The notes under the pieces are model-generated. The model ran no database searches and was not told where the DNA came from. It saw nothing but the letters and a program-made list of their open reading frames with translations. A stretch of 64,000 nucleotides of DNA from the NCBI GenBank assembly GCA_043747745.1, contig JAYTOP010000074.1, positions 1 to 64,000 on the forward strand, written 5' to 3'. Positions 1 to 9,108 of this stretch are shown here, in pieces. The first letter of the stretch is position 1. Every line of letters starts with the position of its first letter. The position numbers and the translations under genes are program-made. This DNA comes from SZAS-103 sp043747745. GTDB taxonomy: Bacteria; Pseudomonadota; Gammaproteobacteria; Xanthomonadales; Xanthomonadaceae.

Positions 1-17
1 CGACTGCTCCGCGCGAT

Positions 18-60
18 GGCCGTCTGCAAGCCTTGTGCGGAGCCGGTTTTGCGGACGGCC
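18..60 (-). terminator. Inverted repeat, candidate terminator
   Basis: Arms at 18-29 and 49-60 form a 12-bp stem with a single G:U wobble and a 19-nt loop. It lies 8 nt beyond the stop codon of the minus-strand small ORF that ends at 69. There is no long U-run after the stem, so intrinsic termination is possible but not certain. The sequence left of it is cut by the window edge. Confidence 0.35.
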
Positions 61-68
61 AGCAATTA

Positions 69-296
69 TCATGGCTGAGGGTCGGGGCTAATCAGGATAC
101 CTTTTCCGGCACTGGTTATCGATCGATCGGTATCCTTGCCCGAGTCCAACACTTTCGCACCAGTTTCCCCATCCGATAGACGAGGGCTCGTGCGGCCAGA
201 CAGAAAGGCGCGGATCGGGCTGGCGGACGGCAGCCACATGAGGATGCTGGCTGCCAGGATGAAGGCGGCCAGAACAATAAGCGTAGGCTTTTTCAC
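69..296 (-). CDS. Small membrane-anchored or exported protein, unknown function
   Basis: This is a 75-residue ORF whose start I take as GTG at 296, with a purine-rich stretch (AAAGGGGG) about 8 nt upstream as a plausible Shine-Dalgarno. It begins MKK followed by a hydrophobic segment (about residues 5-24), which reads as a signal peptide or single membrane anchor. The remaining 50 residues are polar and contain no cysteines. I recognise no family. It may be cotranscribed with the small secreted-protein gene at 373-591, which lies upstream on the same strand. Its reality rests only on the start region and the signal-like N-terminus. Confidence 0.4.
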   Translation of the reverse strand: MKKPTLIVLAAFILAASILMWLPSASPIRAFLSGRTSPRLSDGETGAKVLDSGKDTDRSITSAGKGILISPDPQP

Positions 297-372
297 ACTT
301 GCTGCCCCCTTTCCACGCGACTGAGATCACTTGTGCTGCGGTGCGAGTCCGACGGCGAAGGCGATTCCAGTC

Positions 373-591
373 TCAATTCGCTCGTGTTCCCTGCGCACGA
401 GCGGGCATGGACTTTGGCATTACCCAGCCACCGGCGCTGTCGAATACAGTTCCTATTTTCACATTGGCCATGCAGATGTTCTGACAAGCCCAAGCGTGTC
501 CGTTGAAGATTGCAACGGATTCTGCGTCCGCCGATGGCACGAAACTCAAGCCAAGCAGCGCGATGGCCGCAGGCGCGATCAAGATTTTCAT
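373..591 (-). CDS. Small secreted protein, unknown function
   Basis: This is a 72-residue ORF if translation starts at the ATG at 591, where GGGGA sits about 6 nt upstream; a longer reading to 630 lacks such support. The N-terminus (MKILIAPAAIALLG...) is a classical signal peptide with a likely cleavage after an A-D-A triplet near residue 22. The mature part is about 50 residues and has a closely spaced Cys pair (WACQNIC) that could form a disulfide in the periplasm. No family is recognised. Function is unknown, but the combination of ribosome site and export signal makes it more credible than most ORFs of this size. Confidence 0.45.
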   Translation of the reverse strand: MKILIAPAAIALLGLSFVPSADAESVAIFNGHAWACQNICMANVKIGTVFDSAGGWVMPKSMPARAQGTRAN

Positions 592-694
592 TATTTTCCC
601 CAAACAAGAATTCATACAGACTTTACGCACCAGCTAAGAACCGGCGGAGCGCATCATGCGTCGAAATGTGACGCAATCGACAAAATGCGCATAC

Positions 695-1201
695 CTACCT
701 CAGCCGCATTTCGTAGTCCACAAACTCGAATGCAAACACATGTTTCGCATCCGCCGCATGAGGCTCGCGTGACACCACACGCCACAGCGATGCATCGAAT
801 GCCGGAAAAAACGCATCGGCATCGGCAACGTGCGTGTCCACATGGGTCAGATGCATGCGCGTCGCGAGCGGCAGCGCGAGCGCGAACACATCGCCGCCGC
901 CGATCACCATCAGTTCCTGATCGCCCGCGCTGTGATTACGAATCATCTCCAATGCCGCGTCCAGCGACGCGACCGCATCCATCCCCACAAACGGCGCGCA
1001 ACCCGATCGCGTGAGCACGAGGTTGCGTCGACCCGGCAACGCGCGACCCAGCGATTCGGCGGTCTTGCGTCCCATCACCAACGGCTTGCCGAGCGTCAGC
1101 GCCTTGAAGCGCTTGAGGTCGTCGGGCAGGTGCCACGGCAAGGCGTTGCCCTTGCCGATGGCGCGATCACGATCAAGTGCGGCGATCAACGAAATTTCCA
1201 A
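695..1201 (-). CDS. folA: Dihydrofolate reductase
   Basis: It reduces dihydrofolate to tetrahydrofolate with NADPH in the cytoplasm and is partnered metabolically by thymidylate synthase 1 kb away. The 168-residue product opens with the family signature ISLIAALDRDRAIG, followed by LPWHLPDDLKRFK containing the catalytic Asp, then GRKTAESLG and VIGGGDVF of the NADPH site. I place the start at TTG 1201: it gives the canonical N-terminus and has GGAG 6 nt upstream. An alternative in-frame TTG at 1258 would add 19 residues that do not belong to the family. It is divergent from the aspartyl-protease-like gene, with a 78-bp gap. Confidence 0.96.
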   Translation of the reverse strand: MEISLIAALDRDRAIGKGNALPWHLPDDLKRFKALTLGKPLVMGRKTAESLGRALPGRRNLVLTRSGCAPFVGMDAVASLDAALEMIRNHSAGDQELMVIGGGDVFALALPLATRMHLTHVDTHVADADAFFPAFDASLWRVVSREPHAADAKHVFAFEFVDYEMRLR

Positions 1202-1279
1202 GCAACACTCCGGCAGATCGTGTTTGTTCTTTCCCGTCGCGACACGTAGATTCTGCAATCCCAGTCAGCCGGCCGCCCT

Positions 1280-2263
1280 ATGCTACTTCACGTACTCCTG
1301 GCCATGGCGCTCGTCTCGGCAGAAGCCACGCCGCAGGCCGGCCAAAACCTTCCATCACAGTTCACCGCAGACCTGGTCTACCTCAAGCCAGAGTTGGTCG
1401 GCGGGAAATCGGTGTTGTTCTATACCGATACCGGCGGCGGCTACTATCTTTCCGGCGATGCAGTCAGGACGCAGACCATCGACGTCGCGTCAGGGGCCAT
1501 CGACTTGCAGCGGGAAATGGGAACCGACGCGACCGTGGCGCGGCTCATGCAGAAGGAAGGCCGAGGGATTCCGGAAGGACTGCGACTCGGCGGCTGGTTT
1601 CCGGTCGTACTAGGCACAGCCCACCATGACCTTCCAGGGCAGCGTGCGTTCGACGGGGTGCTCGGAGCCCCATGGTTTGCGGGCCGTGTGTGGACATGGG
1701 ATTTCAAGCGATCGCAATTCCGCATCGAATCGTCGGCCTGGAAGCCTTCAGCCGGCGTGCGCAAGGTCGGGCTCGGCTTCAGGCAATCGCCGGATGGCAA
1801 GCGGGAGATGGACTATCCGCGCATTGATGTACGCGTGGATGGCCAACAGTTGCCAATGCTGCTCGATACCGGAGCCAATACCGTCCTGTCGCCTGAAGCA
1901 CTGAACGCGTTGAACGATGGCGGCAGCGCGCAACGCTCCACCAGCATGATCGTCGACAGCGTCTTTCAAACCTGGCGCAAGGCGCATCCGGACTGGAAGG
2001 TGATCGAGCAGGCGCAATCGGGTACGGGAGACGCGATGATCGAAGTTCCGGACGTCGAGATTGCAGGCTGGCGCGTCGGACCCGTCTGGTTTACCCACCG
2101 CGCGGACCACGACTTCCACGACTATATGTCGACCTACACCGATATCCGGGTGGAAGGCGCGATCGGCAACAACGTCTATCGCGAATTCCGGATGACCCTC
2201 GACTATCCGAATGCAGCCGCGTATTTCAGTTGCACGGGCAAGTGCAGGGATGCCGCGAAATGA
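1280..2263 (+). CDS. Exported aspartyl-protease-like (retropepsin-type) protein
   Basis: This is a 327-residue protein with a hydrophobic N-terminus (signal peptide about residues 1-16, ending near AEA). The clearest motif is LLDTGANTVLS at about residue 193, the D-T-G-A signature of A2-type/pepsin-retropepsin folds. An earlier FYTDTGGGYYLS segment near residue 50 resembles a first lobe, and a later GAIGNNVYREF segment fits the flap/second hydrophobic-Gly region. This suggests a periplasmic aspartic-peptidase-like protein; peptidase activity itself is inferred. It converges on thyA, with 9 bp between the stop codons. The start has no strong ribosome site. Confidence 0.6.
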   Translation: MLLHVLLAMALVSAEATPQAGQNLPSQFTADLVYLKPELVGGKSVLFYTDTGGGYYLSGDAVRTQTIDVASGAIDLQREMGTDATVARLMQKEGRGIPEGLRLGGWFPVVLGTAHHDLPGQRAFDGVLGAPWFAGRVWTWDFKRSQFRIESSAWKPSAGVRKVGLGFRQSPDGKREMDYPRIDVRVDGQQLPMLLDTGANTVLSPEALNALNDGGSAQRSTSMIVDSVFQTWRKAHPDWKVIEQAQSGTGDAMIEVPDVEIAGWRVGPVWFTHRADHDFHDYMSTYTDIRVEGAIGNNVYREFRMTLDYPNAAAYFSCTGKCRDAAK

Positions 2264-2272
2264 ACGCGCGAC

Positions 2273-3063
<791 letters not shown>

Positions 3064-3067
<4 letters not shown>

Positions 3068-4014
3068 CGCAGCCCTGAGCGCATGCGGGAACGTGCACTC
3101 TGGCCCGACGATTCATCAGTTGCCGGGAACAGCGTCGGCGCGCGGCGCGAAGCCAGCAACAGCCCAAGCCCCAGCGCGATCAGCGGCAGCGACAGCACCT
3201 GTCCCATCGTGAGCCAGCCGAACGCGAGATAGCCGATCTGCTGGTCCGGGACGCGCACGAATTCGACCAGGAAGCGGAAGCAGCCGTACATCAGCGCGAA
3301 CCATCCGGACACCGCGTAACGCGGGCGCGGCTTGCGCGAATAGACGAACAGCACGGTGAACATCACCAGGCCTTCGAGCGTGGCTTCATAGAGTTGCGAC
3401 GGATGCCGCGCCCATTGCTCGAGCGCGCCCTGATGCGCAAGTTCGCGCAGGCGCGTCATGCCGAGGTCCTGATACGGCCCTGAGAGAATGCCTTTCGGGA
3501 AGATCACCGCCCACGGCGCGTCGCTTTGCTTGCCCCACAACTCGCCGCCGATGAAGTTGCCGATCCGCCCGAAACCCAGTCCCGGAGGCACCAGCGGCGC
3601 GATGAAATCCACGGTGTCGAAGAAATGCAGGCGATGCCGACGCGACCAGATTGCGATGGCTGTCAGCACGCCGAGCAGGCCGCCGTGGAAACTCATGCCG
3701 CCGTCCCAGACCTTGAACACCATCGTCGGATCGCGCAGCAGGTCGCCGAACGCATAGAACAGCACGTAGCCGATGCGCCCGCCGAGCACCACGCCGAGCA
3801 TCGCGTAGAACATCAGGTCACCGTAGCTTTGCGCATCGACATCGGGCAAGCGGCCCGCCTGGGTGCGGGCGCGGCCCAGCCACCATGCCACGCCGAAGCC
3901 CAGCAGGTACATCACGCCGTACCAGTGGATGTTCGGCTGGAAATGCATGCCGAGCACATCGAATGCCGGCAGGTGCAGCGCGATCGGATCGATGTCGTGG
4001 AAATAGTGCGTCAT
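3064..4014 (-). CDS. lgt: Prolipoprotein diacylglyceryl transferase
   Basis: An inner-membrane enzyme that transfers diacylglycerol from phosphatidylglycerol to the lipobox cysteine of prolipoproteins, the first step of lipoprotein maturation. The 316-residue product shows the hallmarks HGGLLG (about 110) and GRIGNFIGGELWG (about 150), where the essential Arg and Asn lie, and SQLYEATLEG (about 207), spread over about seven hydrophobic segments. The tail is slightly long and basic. It is first in the lgt-thyA operon. The window contains several clients (LemA, BNR lipoprotein). Confidence 0.97.
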
Positions 4015-4094
4015 GCGTGACTGTCGCCTGCGGTCGCGTCTGGGAGTGCTGCGGATCGGCCGCTATTGTCGCAGACGCGCCAGCACCGCGACGA

Positions 4095-4592
4095 TCACAG
4101 CCGCACTGGATCGTCCGGCAATTCGTCGGGCGTGGATGCCTGTGCGGGCAATGCGGAACGCAGCAACTCTCCGATCCGCGTGATGCCTGCAATCACCGCA
4201 TCGGCCGGATGCGCGCTGCGCAAACCATCGCGTACCTGCGCGCAGACAGTTACCCATTCCGATGCGGGCACCAACGCGGCGATGCCGCGGTCGGCCACGA
4301 CCTCGATCGCGCGATCGGCCCACAGCAGGTACAGCAGAACGCCGCTGTTGGCCTCGGTGTCCCAGACGCGCAATTGCGAGAACACCTCGATCGCGCGGCT
4401 GCGCGCGTCGCGGTGCAACCTCAACTGGCGCAACGACAGCGAAGCCTCGACCGCAAAGCGGATCTCGCCGGCATGACCGCGTTCGGCGGCGGCGATCGCC
4501 TCGCCAATGCGCGTCATGGCGACGCGATCAAAACGCCGATGCACCGACAATGCGCCGGTTCCCAAATGTCGAAGCAGGCGCGGCATGCCCAT
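4095..4592 (-). CDS. TPM-domain protein (short form)
   Basis: A 165-residue protein of the TPM (TLP18.3/Psb32/MOLO-1) family, the short partner that follows a YgcG-like TPM protein and LemA in many proteobacteria. I take ATG 4592, which overlaps the upstream stop as TGATG, rather than an upstream reading through the Gly-rich end of the neighbour in another frame. The recognisable core includes RIGEAIAAAERGHAGEIRFAVEASL and the F-S-QLRVWDTEANSGVLLYLLWADRAIEVVADRGIAALV block that carries the TPM signature. There is no signal peptide. Biochemical function is unknown; some TPM proteins were reported as phosphatases in plants. Confidence 0.8.
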   Translation of the reverse strand: MGMPRLLRHLGTGALSVHRRFDRVAMTRIGEAIAAAERGHAGEIRFAVEASLSLRQLRLHRDARSRAIEVFSQLRVWDTEANSGVLLYLLWADRAIEVVADRGIAALVPASEWVTVCAQVRDGLRSAHPADAVIAGITRIGELLRSALPAQASTPDELPDDPVRL

Positions 4593-5461
4593 CACCAACT
4601 CCCCGAGGCGCCGCCGCCACCAGACATGCCTCCGCCACCGCTGAAACCACCGCCACCGAAACCACCCGATCCTCCACCGAAACCGCCACCGCCGAAACCA
4701 CCCCATCCGCTACCGCCGGCAGAGCGCCCGTTACCGCCCGCGGGCAATGCGAACAAAAATCCCAACACCGCGAGGGCGATCGCGAACACGAGCGCCGCGC
4801 CGCCGACCATCGCCGCGATCCCGACGATGATCGCTGTCAGCGAACCGCGCGCGACCGCCGACAGCGTTCCGAACAGTGCACGCGCAATCAAGAACGCGAA
4901 GAATGCGATCGCGAACGGCGCATTGCCATTGCGCGACGGCCCATCGAAACCGCGCTCGGGTTTCGGTGGTGGCAGCCGCTCGCCGTTCACGAGTCCGATC
5001 ATGCGGTCGATTGCCGCATTCAAACCTCCCGCGAAATCGCCCGCCCGGAATTTCGGCGCCATGTCCTCGTCGATGATGCGGTTCGCGATCGCGTCGGGAA
5101 TCACTCCCTCAAGCCCGTATTCGACTTCGATGCGGGCCTTGTGGTCATCCTTGGCCACGAGCAACAAGATGCCATCGTCCACGCCTTTGCGGCCAATCTT
5201 CCATGTGTCCACGACGCGTAGTGCGAACTGCTCGGTCGTCTCATCGCCAATCGTCGGCACGATCAGCACCGCGATCTGGCTGCCCTTGGCCTGCTCGAAC
5301 GCGGCCAGCTTCGCTTCCAGCGCCTGCGTTTGCACGGTGTCAAGCGTGCCGGTCTGGTCGGTGACGCGCGCGGTCAGCGGCGGCACCGGCACGGTCGCTG
5401 CGAACGCGCTGCCGGCGAACAACGCCAGCAGGCATCCGAACGCCGCCAACCAGCGCGACAT
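4592..5461 (-). CDS. YgcG-type TPM-domain membrane protein with Gly-rich tail
   Basis: This 289-residue protein has a signal peptide (residues 1-21, cleaved near AFA) and a periplasmic TPM domain at about 25-150, with LTARVTDQTGTL, GSQIAVLIVPT and LLLVAKDDHKARIEVEYGLEG. Two or three membrane segments follow at about 185-240, and the C-terminal tail is composed of Gly-Gly-Phe/Ser repeats ending ASGSW. This is the standard YgcG/YcgG architecture. It lies between lemA (8 bp upstream) and the short TPM gene (overlap). The set probably acts together at the inner membrane. The Gly-rich tail is typical of the family rather than an anomaly. Confidence 0.88.
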   Translation of the reverse strand: MSRWLAAFGCLLALFAGSAFAATVPVPPLTARVTDQTGTLDTVQTQALEAKLAAFEQAKGSQIAVLIVPTIGDETTEQFALRVVDTWKIGRKGVDDGILLLVAKDDHKARIEVEYGLEGVIPDAIANRIIDEDMAPKFRAGDFAGGLNAAIDRMIGLVNGERLPPPKPERGFDGPSRNGNAPFAIAFFAFLIARALFGTLSAVARGSLTAIIVGIAAMVGGAALVFAIALAVLGFLFALPAGGNGRSAGGSGWGGFGGGGFGGGSGGFGGGGFSGGGGMSGGGGASGSW

Positions 5462-5469
5462 CGCGGCGA

Positions 5470-6204
5470 TCAGCCCGCGCCTGGTGCCGGTGCGGACCTC
5501 GCCGGGGCCGGATGGTTCGCCGGTTCGTTCGGATTGAATGGCGGCGGTGGCGGACCCGGAGGATGAGCCGGCGGAACGGGCTGCGCGGGAGAGCTTGCGG
5601 GCATGCCGAAATCGACGGTCGGAGGCGCGGCGATCGCGGCCTCGTTCGCGACCGTGAAATTGGGCTTGACCTTGTAGCCGAAAATCTTCGCGGTCATGTT
5701 CTGCGGGAACGAGCGCAGCAGCGTGTTGTAGGCCTGAATCGACTGGATGTAGCGGTTGCGCGCGACGGTGATGCGGTTCTCGGTGCCTTCAAGCTGCGCT
5801 TGCAAGTCACGGAACGACTGGTCGGACTTGAGGTTCGGGTAGTTCTCGGTCACCACCATCAGGCGCGAGAGCGCCGACCCAAGCGCACCCTGCGCATCCT
5901 GGAACTGCTTGAGCTTTTCCGGGTCGCCCGCGAGCTCCGGCGTGACCTGGATCGATCCGACCCGCGAACGCGCCTCGGTGACCTGGATCAGGATGTCCTT
6001 TTCCTGCTGCGCATAGCCCTTCACCGTCGCGACCAGGTTCGGCACCAGGTCGGCGCGCCGCTGGTACTGGTTGATGACTTCGGACCAGTCGGCCTTGGTC
6101 TGCTCGTCGAGCTTCTGGATATTGTTGTAGCCGCAGGCGCTGAGCAGCAGCGCTAGGGCGAGGATCACGAAACGGGTTGCGATGTTCACGGTGGATTTCC
6201 TCAT
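5470..6204 (-). CDS. LemA family lipoprotein
   Basis: A 244-residue LemA-family protein. The N-terminus MRKSTVNIATRF plus a hydrophobic core ends in a lipobox (LLLSAC), so it should be a lipoprotein processed by Lgt/Lsp. The LemA core follows: L-DEQTKADWSEVINQYQRRADLVPNLV, then long alpha-helical segments with ENYPNLKSDQSFRDLQAQLEGTENRI. The C-terminus (about 210-244) is a proline-rich, disordered extension. Starts at 6210 or 6222 are also possible; I chose 6204 because it gives the cleanest signal peptide, although no strong ribosome site separates them. It is the first gene of a lemA-TPM-TPM set. A second LemA lies at 41.6 kb. Confidence 0.92.
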   Translation of the reverse strand: MRKSTVNIATRFVILALALLLSACGYNNIQKLDEQTKADWSEVINQYQRRADLVPNLVATVKGYAQQEKDILIQVTEARSRVGSIQVTPELAGDPEKLKQFQDAQGALGSALSRLMVVTENYPNLKSDQSFRDLQAQLEGTENRITVARNRYIQSIQAYNTLLRSFPQNMTAKIFGYKVKPNFTVANEAAIAAPPTVDFGMPASSPAQPVPPAHPPGPPPPPFNPNEPANHPAPARSAPAPGAG

Positions 6205-6226
6205 GGGCATGCGGTCTTGCATTGTT

Positions 6227-6982
6227 TCACTGGTCGCGCTCGGCGCGGTTGGCGCGCATCTGGCTGCGGCGTGCCGCACGCGAGCGCGCGAGCAGGTTCA
6301 GCACTTCCACGCCGACCGAAAATGCCATCCCGAAGTACAAATAGCGCCGATCGATGTGGAAATCCAGTCCCTCGGCGATCAACGCGGCACCAACCATCAC
6401 GATGAACGCGAGCGCGAGCATCTTCACTGTCGGGTGGCGATCGATGAAATCGCCGACCGGGTTGGCCGCGAAGATCATCACCAGTACCGCGAGCACGATC
6501 GCCGCGACCATCACCGGGATCTGATTGACCATGCCGACTGCGGTGATCACCGAGTCGAGCGAGAACACGATGTCGATGACCGCGATCTGCGCGATCACCA
6601 TGCCGAACACCACCGATGGCCGCGCGGAGATGTCTTCTTCCTCGCCGTGACCATTGATCGCGTCGCGGATTTCCATGCTGCCCTTGACCAGCAGAAACAC
6701 GCCGCCGCCGATCAGGACCAGGTCGCGGATCGAGATCGCGTTGCCCGCCAGCGTGAACAACGTGGCGTTCATCCGCGCCAGCGTCGCCAGCGTCAGCAAC
6801 AGCAGGATGCGGGTGACGCAGGCGAGCGCGAGGCCGAAGCGACGCGCGCTCGACCGACGCTCCGCCGGCAGCCGGCTGACCGAGATCGAGATGAACACCA
6901 GATTGTCCACACCGAGCACGATTTCCAGCGTGGCCAGCGTGATCAGGGCGACCCAGACCTCGCTATCGAACATCCATTCCAA
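6227..6982 (-). CDS. TerC-family integral membrane protein
   Basis: A 251-residue TerC/YgdQ/YoaE-type membrane protein with about seven hydrophobic segments. The family's acidic membrane motifs are present: EIVLGVDNLVF near residue 20 and DIVFSLDSVITAVG near 140, residues thought to contact metal ions. The start is TTG 6982, preceded by GAGGA about 8 nt upstream; the resulting MEWMFDSEVW matches the YoaE-type N-terminus, whereas ATG 6973 would remove it. Members are linked to metal (Mn2+) export and membrane stress. No riboswitch is visible upstream here, since dgkA ends only 15 bp away. The C-terminal tail is basic. Confidence 0.9.
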   Translation of the reverse strand: MEWMFDSEVWVALITLATLEIVLGVDNLVFISISVSRLPAERRSSARRFGLALACVTRILLLLTLATLARMNATLFTLAGNAISIRDLVLIGGGVFLLVKGSMEIRDAINGHGEEEDISARPSVVFGMVIAQIAVIDIVFSLDSVITAVGMVNQIPVMVAAIVLAVLVMIFAANPVGDFIDRHPTVKMLALAFIVMVGAALIAEGLDFHIDRRYLYFGMAFSVGVEVLNLLARSRAARRSQMRANRAERDQ

Positions 6983-6997
6983 AAGCAGCGTCCTCGC

Positions 6998-7381
6998 TTA
7001 AAGCCAGCGCGGGATCAGCAGCGATCCCCAGCACAGCAGCACGTTCATCATCAGCACGAACACCGCTGCCGAACCCATGTCCTTTGCGCGTCCAGCCATC
7101 TCGTGGTGCTCCGCGCCGTAACGCTCGATCACCGCTTCGATCGACGAGTTCAACAATTCGGCCGACAGCACCAGCAGCAGGCTGCCGACGAGCAGCGCGC
7201 GTTCGACGCCGTCCCGTCCCAGCCAAAAACCCAATGGGGCCAACGGCACGCTCAAGTAAACCTCAAGCCGGAACGAAGACTCCGTTCGCCATGCGATCGC
7301 GAGGCCTTTCAGCGACCAGCGCAACGCGCGCCAGACGCCGACCGGCCCGCGCGGCAACAAGCTGTTCTTGCCGTCAGCCAT
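6998..7381 (-). CDS. dgkA: Diacylglycerol kinase
   Basis: A small trimeric inner-membrane kinase that phosphorylates diacylglycerol to phosphatidate, recycling lipid by-products. At 127 residues (E. coli 122) it has three membrane helices and the diagnostic catalytic stretches AELLNSSIEAVIERYG and HEMAGRAKDMGSAAV with the Glu, Asn and Lys of the ATP site. It is separated from gcvPB upstream by 28 bp and from the TerC gene downstream by 15 bp, suggesting a shared transcript. Confidence 0.97.
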   Translation of the reverse strand: MADGKNSLLPRGPVGVWRALRWSLKGLAIAWRTESSFRLEVYLSVPLAPLGFWLGRDGVERALLVGSLLLVLSAELLNSSIEAVIERYGAEHHEMAGRAKDMGSAAVFVLMMNVLLCWGSLLIPRWL

Positions 7382-7409
7382 CGCGATCAGACTCGCAACC
7401 GAACCCGCA

Positions 7410-8969
7410 TCATGCGGTCTTCGCTGGCGCGGGGACGTAAGCGAGATCTAGCTCGCGCGCGGCCTTGACGTCGTCGAGCCTGCGCACCGGAGTGGTGTAA
7501 GGCGCACCCTTCATCCATTCCGGATTGTTCGCCGATTTGTCGAGCAACACCTTCATCACGACAACGAACTTGTCGAGGGTTTCCTTGCTCTCGGTCTCGG
7601 TTGGCTCGATCAGCAGGCACTCGGGAACCAGCAACGGGAAATAATTGGTCGGTGCATGGATGCCGTAATCGAGCAGCGACTTCGAGAAATCCAGCGCAGT
7701 GATGCCGTTCGCCTTCTTCTGCGGCGCGATGGTCACGATGAACTCGTGCGAGGCACGGCGTTCCGGATAGGCGAGCGTGAAGCCTTTTTTCTTGAGTTGC
7801 GCGGCGAGGTAATTCGCATTGAGCGTCGCGTATTCGGCGACGCGCGGCATGCCTTCGCGTCCGAGCAGTCGCGCGTAGATGTACGCACGCAGCAGCACGC
7901 CCGCGTTGCCCGCGAACGCCGACAAGCGGCCGATCGAGAGCGGGCGGTCCTTCTTGCGGACGAAGTGGTACCAGGCTTCGCCGGTCGCAGCCGGAGCGGC
8001 CGACTTCTTCTCGCCTTTCGCTTTCTTTCCTTTCTGCACGGCGACGGCAGGCGCCGGCTCGAGCGATGGGCGCATGATTTTTTCGATCATCGGGATCGGC
8101 AGGAATGGCCTGAGTCGCTCGCTGACACCCACAGCGCCCGCGCCCGGACCGCCGCCGCCGTGCGGCGTGCTGAAGGTCTTGTGCAGGTTCATGTGGATCG
8201 CGTCGAAGCCCATGTCGCCCGGACGCACCTTGCCGAGGATCGCGTTGAGGTTCGCGCCGTCGTAATACAGCAGGCCGCCGGCCTCATGCACAAGTTTCGC
8301 GATTTCGACAATCCGCCGCTCGAACACGCCGATCGTGCTGGGATTGGTCAGCATGATGCCGGCGGTGGTCGGGCCGAGCACCTTCTTCAGCGCATCGATG
8401 TCGATGTCGCCATTGGCTAGCGTTGGAACCTCGCGCACGCTGCAACCGCAGACCGTCGCGGTTGCCGGATTGGTGCCATGCGCGGCGTCGGGCACGATGA
8501 TCTCGGTGCGCGCCAGGTCGCCGCGATGCTTGTGGTACGCCATGATCATCGCGACGCCGGCGAACTCGCCCTGCGCGCCAGCCATCGGCGCAAGCGACAC
8601 GCCGCCCTTCATGCCGGTCACGTCCGCGAGAATTTCCTGCAATTCAAACATGCACGACAGGAAACCCTGGCTCAAGGATTCCGGCGCATACGGATGGCGT
8701 CCGAGGAACCCGTCGAGCATCGCCAGCGAATGACAGGCGCGCGGGTTGTACTTCATCGTGCACGAACCGAGTGGATAGAAGTTCGTGTCGATCGAGAAGT
8801 TCTTGCGCGACAAATTCGTGTAATGACGCACGGCCTGCAATTCGGACACCTCGGGCAGGCCCACCGGCGTCGTGCGCAGGAAACGTTCGGGCAGATCGGG
8901 ATTCGCGACGGCGGCTGGAAGCTGGGCGGCGGCGGTGCGCCCCGGCTGGGACTGCTCGAAAATCAGCAT
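7410..8969 (-). CDS. gcvPB: Glycine dehydrogenase (decarboxylating), subunit 2
   Basis: The beta subunit of the two-subunit P-protein of the glycine cleavage system, which decarboxylates glycine with PLP and passes aminomethyl to GcvH. The 519-residue product has the PLP-lysine motif MNLHKTFSTPHGGGGPG (about 255-270), with NFSIDTNFYPLGSCTMKYNPR near the N-terminus. A Lys/Ala-rich insert of about 20 residues (KGKKAKGEKKSAAPAA, near 305-325) looks like a lineage-specific loop. Unusually, its partner gcvPA lies about 48 kb away with gcvH and gcvT. Confidence 0.95.
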   Translation of the reverse strand: MLIFEQSQPGRTAAAQLPAAVANPDLPERFLRTTPVGLPEVSELQAVRHYTNLSRKNFSIDTNFYPLGSCTMKYNPRACHSLAMLDGFLGRHPYAPESLSQGFLSCMFELQEILADVTGMKGGVSLAPMAGAQGEFAGVAMIMAYHKHRGDLARTEIIVPDAAHGTNPATATVCGCSVREVPTLANGDIDIDALKKVLGPTTAGIMLTNPSTIGVFERRIVEIAKLVHEAGGLLYYDGANLNAILGKVRPGDMGFDAIHMNLHKTFSTPHGGGGPGAGAVGVSERLRPFLPIPMIEKIMRPSLEPAPAVAVQKGKKAKGEKKSAAPAATGEAWYHFVRKKDRPLSIGRLSAFAGNAGVLLRAYIYARLLGREGMPRVAEYATLNANYLAAQLKKKGFTLAYPERRASHEFIVTIAPQKKANGITALDFSKSLLDYGIHAPTNYFPLLVPECLLIEPTETESKETLDKFVVVMKVLLDKSANNPEWMKGAPYTTPVRRLDDVKAARELDLAYVPAPAKTA

Positions 8970-9108
8970 GGAATTGGACCGAGGTCGGAGGCGGAAGGTG
9001 CCTAGTTTGCCATAGCGCGGGGATTGGTTCCGACACCCGATTCGTTGCGGCAGACCGTCCCGAATGGCCTAATGCAGTTCCGATTCAGCCTGCGAGCCGC
9101 AATCCATC

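Noticed and set aside
6182..7468. A 428-codon plus-strand ORF over the TerC and dgkA genes
   Set aside because: It is Asp/His/Arg-rich antisense with no motif, while both minus-strand genes are clear.
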